NCBI GenBank assembly: GCA_027924585.1
Contig: BSBM01000486.1
Coordinates: forward strand, 40,068,001 to 40,132,000
Reading direction: 5' to 3'
Length of the DNA stretch: 64,000 bases
Origin: Larix kaempferi
Lineage: Eukaryota > Streptophyta > Pinopsida > Pinales > Pinaceae
The first letter of the stretch is position 1. Each line of letters starts with the position of its first letter. Positions 55,178 to 64,000 of this stretch are shown piece by piece. The notes under the pieces were generated by a model. The model was not told the DNA's origin. It searched no databases and worked only from the letters and a program-made list of their open reading frames with translations. The position numbers and the translations under genes were made by a program.

Positions 55178-55795
55178 TTCATGTAAATAATGTAGTATTC
55201 CAACATGCATTCAATCTTATGTTCAAGCTTATACATGGCTTCCTAATGAGTAAGTTCATGGAGTCATCCATTCATTAATCTAGAGCATGACAAGCATAAC
55301 TTAGCAAACATATATAACATATGAAGTAGCATCATTTTACACATAGAAACACTTATCTTTGGACTGAAGTTTTCCCCAAGCAACTGGCTAAGTGAGGACA
55401 ACTTTCCACCCAACGTTATATCTCTGTCCAACCTCTACTCTTTCAGCTGAGAGATCACTCATGAGCTGGGCTGCGTATCCACTAAGGAGGGCTGAGGAAC
55501 TCTCTCACAGTTAAGGTCTCTTCCCAATGCTAAGCCAACCTACAGTTGGGTTTATCAAGCAATCCAGGGAACCAAGAGGATGCTGCTAAGCTAGTGAGCT
55601 CAATCATAGAGCTATAGGCATCTCGGATCACTCAGCAAGCGTGGCACCCACATTACCTACCTCACCCAACACAACGAAGGCCCTCTTCTCTGCTGCAAAG
55701 TCCCTCAAGGCCTCTTCCCTCCAATGCTATTCAAGGTGGGCATAGAAAGGTCCAACTGCTGTTCTTCATGCGATTTCAGCCTTCACTCATTGGGT
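55178..55795 (-). mobile_element. Gypsy-1 5' LTR, last part (outer end lost)
   Basis: It resumes Gypsy-1 LTR sequence matching 33937-34168 and 37174-37490. After TTCAGCCTTCACT at about 55795 the similarity ends, about 0.8 kb short of the outer TGTAATACC edge seen in the other LTR at 38295. Confidence 0.8.
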
Positions 55796-56621
55796 CAATA
55801 TGAGAATGACCACTATCTTCTTCTTCATTCACATGCCTATTCCCAACCAACACCATGAGAACCAAAAATGGAAGCAAACACCAAAAGAACAACATTTTCT
55901 TCAAGTTTTAGATGGACAACCTGCAATAGAATGAGGAGGAAGAGGGAAATGGGAAAATGTAGGAGAAGAAGAAAATACAACAATAAACCATAAACAATAA
56001 ACAAGACATTTTGTGAACAATATTCAACAAAAATACACATTGGGCATACCTATTTTGATCTCCTTTGATTTGCAAGAAGATGGAACCCTTTGTTGTCTCC
56101 TCCAAGCTCTCTCAAATCCTCTTCAAGCTCACCAACTTTGCTCCAAGCCTCCAACACCAAGCCAACACCAAGACTCCAAGAGCTCCTTCCCTCTCCACTC
56201 CAAGTCCAAGATGAAACAATGAGGAAGAAAGAGGGGGATATTTTGCCTTATCTCCCCTCTCTAACCCTAAAAATGCCCTAGGGCCCACCCACATAGCCAA
56301 AAACAAAAAAAAACCAAAAAAAACTGACTTTTCGGCCATTTCTACGGGTTCGATGGACTGCCCCAGGAAGCGCACGGGGTTCGATGGCAGAGCGTTGCCG
56401 GTTCGACCCCGAAGCGTTTTTTTCGGTGCTCGGAGCTTTCAAAAGCGTGAAAGCTTCCGACAGTGGCAGGAAGCAAGTTTATTTTGCCCGAAGCGAGCTT
56501 CGGAATTTTGGAAGCACGGTTCGGAGGATGCTTCGAGCACAAACTCGCTCGGAGCGCGAATTTGCTCATGGAATCGGGAGGGGGGGACGCTTCGGCAACT
56601 AGGATATCAACGTTTACTACA
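55796..56621 (-). mobile_element. LTR-like fragment of another element, minus strand
   Basis: Read on the minus strand it starts TGTAGTAAACG at 56621, contains a CpG-rich block (about 56341-56600) with GCTTCGG/CCGAAGC pieces, and then a TTTAGGGTTAG leader-like region. It ends where Gypsy-1 LTR begins. There is no partner LTR in the window. Several overlapping frames on both strands in the CpG-rich block lack any domain. It may be the end of a different gypsy LTR captured during a rearrangement. Low certainty. Confidence 0.4.
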
Positions 56622-56989
56622 AGGTTGAAGATGAGGAGGTCATGGATGGGCGCAAGAGAGAACATGCAACAGAGTTCGAGATCTTGGTATCTAGTGACCT
56701 ATAAAGATGACATAGATGGATACACAAAAGATCATCAAAAGAGAAGGCTACCAGTCACTCCAGTGAAGAATGTCACAATGCAGGGAGTACAAGATGCAGA
56801 GGGAGGATAATGCTTAGGAGAGCTCTGCTTCAGAGGGAGTGACTGCAACAGGTTTAGCTTCTAGCGAAGCAGTTTGGCTTCGCAAGATGTTGGCAGGATT
56901 GTTCGATGCAGAGATAGATGTAACTGATATTTTCTGTGACAATTAGAGTTGTATCAAGATGACAGAGAATTTGGTGTTCTATGATAGAG
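56622..56989 (+). pseudogene. Copia-3 pol remnant (RNase H part)
   Basis: The first 190 bases hold weak polyprotein-like sequence (VEDEEVMDGRKREHATEFE), then stops. From about 56860, SSEAVWLRKMLAGLFDAEID and then a C-D-N motif with a following TAG and SCIKMTEN are the RNase H part of a copia element. It closely parallels the same region of Copia-4 (28175-27972). Everything between gag (33404) and this point, i.e. protease, integrase and RT, is missing. The frame then dissolves into a minisatellite. Confidence 0.75.
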
Positions 56990-57760
56990 ATGTCAGTCCT
57001 TGTCGACTGAAGATCAGTACTTGCCGACTGATAGAGATACCAGTCCTTGTTGACTGATGATTAGTACTTGCCGACTGATAGAGATGCCAGTCCTTGTTGA
57101 CTGAAGATCATTACTTGCTAATTGATAGAGATGCTGGTCCTTAGGTGATTGAAGATCAATACTTGCCGACTGCTAGAGTTCCAATCCTTAGGTGACTGAT
57201 GCTGGTCAAGAGGTGACTGATGACAGTCCAAGGGTGATTGAAGATCAGTACTTGCCGACTGATAGAGTTCCAGTCCTTAGGTGACTAGTGCCAGAAGATC
57301 AGTGCTTGCTGACTGATAGAGTTCCAGTCCTTAGGAGACTGATGCCAGTTCAGAGGTGACTAATGTTGATCCAAGGGCGACTGAAGATCAGTACTTGCTG
57401 ACTAATAGAGTTTCAGTCCTTAGGTGATTGATGGCGGTCCAAGGGTGACTGAAGATCAATATTTGTCGACTGATAGAGGTCTAGTCCTTAGGTGACTAAT
57501 GCCGATCCAGAGGTGACTGATGCTGGTCCAATGGTGACTGAAGATCAGTACTTGCCGACTGATAGAGTTCCGGTCCTTAGGTGACTGATGCCGGTCCAGG
57601 GGTGACTGAAGATTAGTACTTGGTGATTGATAGTGTTCCAGTACTTTTTTATTGATGTTGTTGTTGTTCTAGTATTTATTTACGATGATTGTTGTTCCAG
57701 TACTTGTTTACTGATGATTGATGTTGTTGTTGTTCCAATATTTACTTATTGATGATTGTT
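56990..57760 (+). repeat. 68-base minisatellite in the Copia-3 3' region
   Basis: It is built of three subunits that all begin GACTGA: GACTGAAGATCAGTACTTGCC (21 bases), a 26-base subunit with TAGAGTTCCAGTCCTTAGG, and a 21-base subunit with TGCCGGTCCAAGGG. Together these give a 68-base higher-order unit, repeated with loss and gain of subunits. The last 150 bases degrade into TTGTTGTTCCAGTA-type repeats. SoloLTR-3 inserted at the end of this array. Confidence 0.85.
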
Positions 57761-57765
57761 GTTCC

Positions 57766-60700
57766 TGTTATCACACAACTTGTAGTTGCCCCTAGTGGTA
57801 TCCCATCCGGGATGGTAGAGGAGATGGGAAACTAAAGAGGTGACCCAAGAGATGCCACGGTTCCCAATGCAAGGTGGGAGTCACATCAACCGAGGCACTC
57901 TTCACTTTAGATCTAGATAAATCAAGACCTAGGGGGAGACCCTATAACCAATCAAAGATGATTGGACCCAAACAAAGGTTCCTAGGGATAAGTAAATGGT
58001 AAGTTACGGAAACCAATGCAAGGTAAAGTGGACCTAGAAATTAAAGTATGGTTGAAGGTGGTTTGGGAAATGATTAGTGTTTCAACCAATGTATGATTTA
58101 GGCCACATGACTAGTTATAATGACAAGGTATAGTACCATGTGTTACACAAGTGGGTCCTACTTTCTTGGGATATGTGAAATGGCTTGATGTGGACCCACA
58201 CGGTGAACTTTAGGGATGCAATTGGCACTAGAGGATATGCAATGAGTAGATCTATGGATCTAAGTTGAAATTAGGAGTACCCATGTACCGGATCTAAGGT
58301 TTGACACAATTCCCAAGGAGTGCGCCTTGCTTGAGGAGGACTAGTGCCTTGTTGGATGGGCTAATGGAGTCAAAAGATATGTCAAAGTGTAGATCGGGAC
58401 ATCTAGAGGTCAAGTCAAGTGGGCTAATTGAGATAGAGTAGTTGGATCTTGCTAGATCTAGGATTTCATGATATGACCCTAAGTGGACCACAATCCCTTA
58501 AAACAAGGAATGCTACCCCCAAGGCAGATCGTCACAAAATGATACTCTAAACCTAGGTTTCAAGGTATGCCCGTTCCAAATCCACAAAAATCTCAACCAC
58601 CCACGTCCTCAAAGTGGGAAAACTCACTCACCCAAGGAAGTGCGACCTTGCTCAAGGAGGGCTAAAAGATGGATAAGGTGGGTGAAATCAAGTCCAATGG
58701 CCACCAAATTTTAGATCCAAGTAGCTTAGGTACCAATCTACGTGGATCTAGAAAATCAAGTCAATCCAAGGGTTAGATCTTACTAGATCTGAGTTTTAAG
58801 GTGCCAAGTAATTCAAAAGGGGGTTTTAATCCCTTAAAATGTGGAATGATGCCCACAAGGTAGAAATCACCAAAGTAAAAGTCTAGGGGTAGGTTATCAA
58901 GTGTGTAGATTGCAAATCAAGCGGGATCTCACCTACCTATATGCTAGATCTAACCCAACAAGCCTCTCCAAGGAAGTGCGATTTGGTTCAAGAGGGCTAT
59001 ATTGCCTTGAAAAGTGTGTAAATTTTAACTCAATCACCACCAAACTATAGATCCAACTAGGGGTGGATGCTATAGAGGTGGGTTCTTAAGATCTTTTCAA
59101 AAGCAAGGCAAGATCTAAGTAGATCTAAGAAAAACAAAAATGAGGGTTTCAATTAATTAGGGTTTGTGACCAATGAAGAGAGAATGGATGGAAAGAGGCA
59201 CGTACCTTGTAGATTTTACCTCAATTGATTGTGGACACTTTGCAAATTGATAGCATTCTCCTACGTGTATATTCAAGAGTGAGATCCAAGAACTCCAACC
59301 AAAACGTCCTCCTCCAAGATAGCCAAATCGTCCTCCTCCTACAAGACAAGATCAAAGAAACAAGTCAAGTAAGATGATTATGAAAATGATAGAAAGATGT
59401 AATAGAAAGCATCAACTATGTCACGAAGATACAATAATGATACTCCCTGTCACAAGATCAACCCAAGAGAGAATATGTGGATCCCTCCAACAATAACCCT
59501 CAAGAAATCACCCTCCTCTCCACCAATTCGACTTTCCTGCAAGAAAACTAGTAGAAGTACCAAAATCCACAATGATACATAGAAGAGATACTGTATACTC
59601 AAGATGCAAGAGAATCCACAAGACAAGAGAGATATGCTCCACAAAGAAGTGTTCTATTCCAATATTCCAGAGCTCCAAAGGTGATCTATACAATAGGGGG
59701 TCTCCTCCTTATATAGGATAATAAAGACCAAAACCCTATACCACTCTACAATACTACATCAAATGAGTGGTTGAGATTAAAAGATCTCAATACATAATCA
59801 ATGGCTAATAATGAATCATAACAATATATCACATGGACCACCCAATATAATGATGGCGTCATAGTCTAAAATAGTCATGGAGGGTGACGTCATCCACTAG
59901 AGGGGGTAAAAGTACCAAAGCCCATCTCATAATGACTAGGACATGACATAAGAAGCACATGGTGGGGCTAGGAGGCATCAATCCTTACTAGCTCATCCCC
60001 AAGGCACAATAAAATAATAAAATATGTCTAATATAATATAAATGATCAAATCTGTCCTCAAAATTTGTGACAGACAAGCAGTAAAAGACCTCCTGTGATT
60101 GTTGTGGGCCTACCCACATGGTGAAAACTGGCTGGAAGATAGTGGGCTCACCTTGGAAGAATTCTGTGAAAACCAAATGCCAAAACCTTGCCTCAGTTGC
60201 CCAAATCGAATTCTTCAGTGACCACTTTATCCCATTTTTTAACTGCCTCGGTAACTGTGAAAGTGCCAAAACTGCCTCCCAGGGCATCTACGCTGTCCAA
60301 CTGAGCCCACCAGGCTCTCCAGAAGGGGGGGTAAATGGTAAAAATAAGTGGCTGGACCACCCCCTCCTCATACAGCGCCCTAGGTGAACTGGCCTCTCAT
60401 GGCCCTTGCTGCTCAGGCTGGGAAATCAACCCCAAATCTGGTCAACAAGTGTAAAATTGCATCAATCACTGCTAGAAGTGCCCGGAACTGAAAGATAAGT
60501 GTCTCATTGGATCCAGAAGATCCAAATCCACTAGGAATGTGTACTCATACAGCATGGGTTGCCTTAATGGGCCAGCAGTAGGGTCCACCATATATGAACA
60601 GTGCATAATCTGATGATTTGAAATAATAATAAAACCTATTGAACTGCATCAATCATCATATGAACCATATGTCCATCATATGATATCATCATCAAGTATG

Positions 60701-62241
60701 TGGGACCATCAACTATCATCAATAGGTATATATATATGGCCCACATCATCACGTATCCCAATAATATACAACCAAGGATAAATCACATCAGTAGACTAAG
60801 ACATGTTTCTCTAATCATTCTCACAGTCAAGCTCAAAGTACAACATCCATTCAGTGGCATTAATCAAGTTAGCGTATTCCTTTGTTATATAAAATTACTT
60901 GCACAATAGTTCAAATGACAAACTCACCCATTGGACATGGTCAAACTGCTAGTGAAGGATGAAGGCTAGGAACAAGGTTGGGCCAAGGGGTTGACTTGTC
61001 TAACTTAACTCAAAAATACTTTGGATTGGGAGAAGGGGGAAGCTACAAACACTGTGCTAGACAAAATAACACGGAGAATGGCTGTGCCTCACAAATGGAT
61101 AAATTGTTTAGAGAGCGCTTATTCAACTTAGGCATCATGTCTACATCAAGTTGATCCAGGTTCATAAGGATTATTCAATTTCATTTCATGGCCTTTTTGG
61201 CCTACATAACCCTTCGGATCTCAGGTGTGCTGATAAGCACAACTAGTTGCAGCTTGCATCCAGGGCATGTTTTCAAATACATATAAGGTCAACAATTGTT
61301 TAGATATAGCTTTTAAGAACCATTGCTTTTTGGACCTTCTTATACTCTTCGAGGAGTATTTTTTAGCTGTTCATCGCTCTTGCCCTTTTTAGTTTCCATG
61401 GGCGAATTTATAAGTTTCCATAAGTAGAACAATAGCTTTCAGTTTTAGCCAACAACATCTCAAGTGACTAGGGGGAGTTCGAGCCAATGCCAAACATCGG
61501 GACAACCGACCAGAATGATTTAGGCCTACAATCCAACTCACCAAAGGCAAGTTTTGTCACCAACTTAGAGCCGAGACACTGAACATACAGGGATGCGGTC
61601 CAAACACAGAGGTAGAAAAATGGGGAAGTCCTCAGTATCAGAAAGTCAAATGAGACAGGTCAAGGTTTAAAGTCAAATAGGAAAGTCATGTATGGATGGA
61701 GTCAAGTGAATATGGAGCCTACACTAGCAGACAACTGGTGTCAGGAAAGACCATATCTATGTAAGGTGGAAAACCAGTGGGTTTTGTTAAATGACCTAAA
61801 TGTGCAAGCAATTGTCCATTTTATGATGTATAGTTCATTTTAAATAGTTTGCCACCTCAGGAATAATATACCAAGCAGATGTTGTGAACATGACTAAATC
61901 AATAAGATAATAATCCACAGTCAATGATAACATATCCATAGATCATATAACATCATCATAGTAATAAACATCATATACCATCTGAAACACTACTGCAATA
62001 CATCTCTAAGCACTGAACTGAAATTGTATGGGATAAAGGGTCACATCGGTCATCAAATCCGAACTCTCAAGGCTCAGCCTTGACACAAGGTCTAACATAA
62101 GTCTGAATAATACACTGCTCTGATCATGAGTGATCACAAAATATACAATCATCATAGCCATGCTTCGAATAATGGAAGCTCTGGAATGTACAGATATCTG
62201 TTAAACAAGAATAGTAGCCCTGCTAATATGGTGTGATAACA
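57766..62241 (-). mobile_element. SoloLTR-3: 4.5 kb solo long LTR (minus strand)
   Basis: It is bounded by TGTTATCAC and GTGATAACA, with flanks GTTCC (57761-57765) and GTTCT (62242-62246), a target duplication with one transition. Its length of 4476 compares with 4524 for SoloLTR-1. Read on the minus strand, its end sequence (AGCAGGGCTA) and terminal block (AGGGGCAACTACA) match SoloLTR-1, as do the mid-element TATA (59708-59715) and the 336-base internal repeat (anchors 58507 and 58843). There is no coding region over the whole 4.5 kb. Confidence 0.75.
59708..59715 (-). promoter_or_regulatory. TATA box of SoloLTR-3
   Basis: TATATAAG on the minus strand is followed by GAGGAGACC and a start-site region that aligns with SoloLTR-1 after 4714. 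Confidence 0.5.
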
Positions 62242-62286
62242 GTTCTAGTACTTGCCAATTGATGATTGATGTTGTTCTAGTGTTAG

Positions 62287-62742
62287 TACACTGATGATGA
62301 TGCTGATGGTGATATTCAAGCAGGTGATGATGATGATATTCCAGCAAACAATGATGATGATGCTGATGGTGATATTCTAGCAGACGATGTCGATGCTAAT
62401 GATGATATTCCAGCAAACGACGATGATGATGCTGATGGTGATATTCCAGCAGATGATGATGATGTTTCTGATGGTGATATTCCAATAGACGATGATGAAG
62501 CTGATGGTGATATTCCAACAAAAGATGATGATGATGCTAATGGTGATATTCCAACAGACGATGATGATGCTGATGGTGATATTTCAACAGACAATTATGA
62601 TGATGATGCTGATGATGTTCCAGCATATGATGTGATACCCCATACATATGATGATTCAAAACTTTTGACGACATATAGATATTCACAAGTCAGTTGGATA
62701 GTGGTTGATGATGTTGATGTTGTCCGCATAATACCTTCCTAG
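62287..62742 (+). repeat. Asp-rich 33/36-base repeat with an open reading frame
   Basis: Units marked by ATATTC start at 62312, 62336, 62372, 62405, 62441, 62477, 62510, 62546 and 62579. Steps are 24, 36, 33, 36, 36, 33, 36 and 33, all multiples of three. The plus frame from 62287 has no stop until TAG 62740-62742 and repeats D-I-P-A-D-D-D-D-A-D-G. There is no ATG in that frame, so it would need to be read as part of a longer polyprotein. It lies between the RNase H remnant and 3' LTR of Copia-3, downstream of SoloLTR-3. GAT-triplet slippage could also explain the spacing. Confidence 0.6.
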
Positions 62743-62753
62743 TTAAGAGGGAG
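62743..62753 (+). promoter_or_regulatory. Copia-3 polypurine tract
   Basis: TTAAGAGGGAG directly precedes the LTR. In one frame the tail reads NTFLVKREC with TAA in the LTR, as in Copia-2 and Copia-5. Confidence 0.7.
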
Positions 62754-63288
62754 TGTTAAAAAAATGTAACTACGAAAGATATTCTAAATGTATTTGTCTA
62801 TTGTCTCTTATTTTATTCCTCCTTCGGGATATGTCATTGATGTAATTGATAATGTAAGAGTCATTAAAAGAGTCAATGTAAAACCCTAACTGATTAGGTC
62901 GACCTGGAAAGATCTAGAAAGAATATTTTATTGTAAAAGTACAGGTCGGACCAGTTAGGTGAGTTAGTATCGACCCAATTAGTAAAAGGTTAAGTCCATT
63001 GTAAAGTATAAATAGGGGATTGAGTTTCTCATTTGTATCACTCGCCTCACTCACTCAAGGTCGCATAGGAGAGAGTGGAGTTCACACAAGTGAAGGAGAG
63101 AAGCTGTTTTGTCTTGGGGTTTTATCTTGTACTTGGTGAATTCTATATTGAGGAAGTTTTGCCGGGGTTTTCTCCCTTGTGGTTTCCCCGAGAGAAATTT
63201 TGTGTTCTTTGTGTTTGTTGTGCTTGTTTTTCTTTCAGTGATTAGATTGTTTAATGTTATTATGCTAAACAAAGTGAAAACATTAACA
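62754..63288 (+). mobile_element. Copia-3 3' LTR (535 bases)
   Basis: It starts TGTTAAAAAAATG and ends ACATTAACA. TATAAATA is at 63007-63014. It is the uninterrupted partner of 26181-26507 plus 31708-31900. The flank TAATC (63289-63293) compares with TAACT on the left. Confidence 0.92.
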
Positions 63289-63293
63289 TAATC

Positions 63294-63780
63294 CTGGGAG
63301 GTGTCCCTAGCCAAGCTTTTTCGGATACTTGCCAGAGGTTGTCCAACTTTCTTGAGTTCTAGCTCATTGATTTACAAGACGATAGTATGCCTAAGATAAT
63401 TACAAAGGTTTAAATGTGTCACACTATAGGTAAAGGTGGCTAGGGTGCTAAGGTTGACAAAACAAATGAAGCCCTGGCTTAGATTTAGTTTCACAATGGC
63501 TCTTAAGGATGCTATTGTGGTATTACTGATGGGGGGATACTGTGAATGATTTATGTCCATATCAAGAAGATTTAGTATCGACTAAGTGTAACATTTCTTG
63601 CTAGTATAAAGTCATAGTCACCTTTGTTCAAGTTAAACCGTTAGGTTATAGATGAAGAATGCAATGACCAATTAACAAACATTTACTTGAAAAACAATTA
63701 ATGAAATTTCCTAGGCAAGTGTAAATCGGGTTAATACTTGTGGCTGATTTTAAATGTGTGTGTGGCTGAGTGAAAAATCA
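63294..63780 (+). repeat. Second copy of unit part S of the 731-base tandem duplication
   Basis: It matches 25450-25931 over its whole length (CCCTAGCCAAGCTTTTTCGG near the start, TTTTAAATGTGTGTG near the end), with about 5-7 percent differences by eye. After AAAAATCA at 63780 the sequence no longer follows the R part. Confidence 0.88.
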
Positions 63781-64000
63781 GCTAGCAATGGTATGCATAT
63801 GTCATCTAGTAAACAAAGTAAATCATGCAATCAAATTTCTTATTTCTAACCACTGAATGTTGTCCGCACATGAAATTTGTTTGTTGTAAATTGTAACGGA
63901 TATTATATAATAAATACACGTAATAATTAATAATAGTTAATAACAAACTTAATAATAGGAAATAGGTACTAATGAGAAGTTATGGCTCCTCAAGATTAAG
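63781..64000. other. AT-rich flank, no gene seen
   Basis: The last 220 bases are AT-rich, with TAATAATTAATAATAG-like runs. No feature is recognised. Confidence 0.5.

Noticed and set aside
56400-56410. GGTTCGACCCC resembles the B box of a tRNA gene or tRNA-derived SINE
   Set aside because: No A box, cloverleaf or acceptor stem is visible upstream, and the surrounding CpG-rich block repeats GGTTCGATGG several times by itself.
62316-62594. Minus-strand Ser-rich open frame of 92 codons
   Set aside because: It is the reverse of the GAT-triplet repeat. Low-complexity Ser/Ile/Pro repetition without context is not a gene.

Overview
The window is plant nuclear DNA from a large, repeat-rich genome. 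I base this on the retrotransposon families present (Ty1/copia elements primed by initiator tRNA-Met, a Ty3/gypsy chromovirus-like element, LINE fragments), the AT-rich non-coding background, and the depth of nesting. The species cannot be named from the sequence. Nearly every protein-like segment belongs to a retrotransposon. The one exception is a short set of exon-like stretches at about 14.6-16.3 kb.

Layout. (1) 1-9.8 kb: the end of an LTR abuts the gag end of a damaged copia element (Copia-1), whose pol is split by a 4.5 kb long-LTR insertion (SoloLTR-1, 2140-6663). (2) 9.8-17.6 kb: a LINE tail, a TRIM-like pair of LTR remnants, a worn long-LTR region and the exon-like stretches. (3) 17.6-24.5 kb: Copia-2, the best preserved element. 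It has two 1219-base LTRs and one pol frame with five nonsense codons and no frameshift, and it sits inside a LINE reverse-transcriptase remnant. (4) 25.2-63.8 kb: a 731-base tandem duplication whose second unit is split by Copia-3 (26181-63288). Copia-3 has become a 37 kb nest. Its 5' LTR holds reverse-oriented Copia-4. Its gag runs into a reverse-oriented gypsy element (Gypsy-1). Gypsy-1's own LTRs hold a 3.0 kb SoloLTR-2, a gag-only element (GAG-1) and Copia-5. The region before its 3' LTR carries minisatellites and a third long solo LTR (SoloLTR-3).

The insertions were dated and oriented by target-site duplications read directly at the junctions: AGGTC, TGAAG, TAGCC, CTGAT, GATCA, GGCCA/GGCCG, TAACT/TAATC and GTTCC/GTTCT. 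All elements look defective: premature stops, frameshifts, catalytic-residue changes, a gag deletion (Copia-5), an RT-core deletion (Copia-4), or no pol at all (GAG-1).

The most unusual signals are these. Both LTRs of GAG-1 carry a phased array of the 9-mer TGCGGGCAT at 22-23 base steps, directly upstream of a TATA box. Several copia elements have minisatellites between RNase H and the 3' LTR. One of those minisatellites keeps an Asp-rich reading frame. In four copia elements the pol stop codon is supplied by the first bases of the 3' LTR. Copia-3's pre-insertion site is preserved as a neighbouring duplicate.
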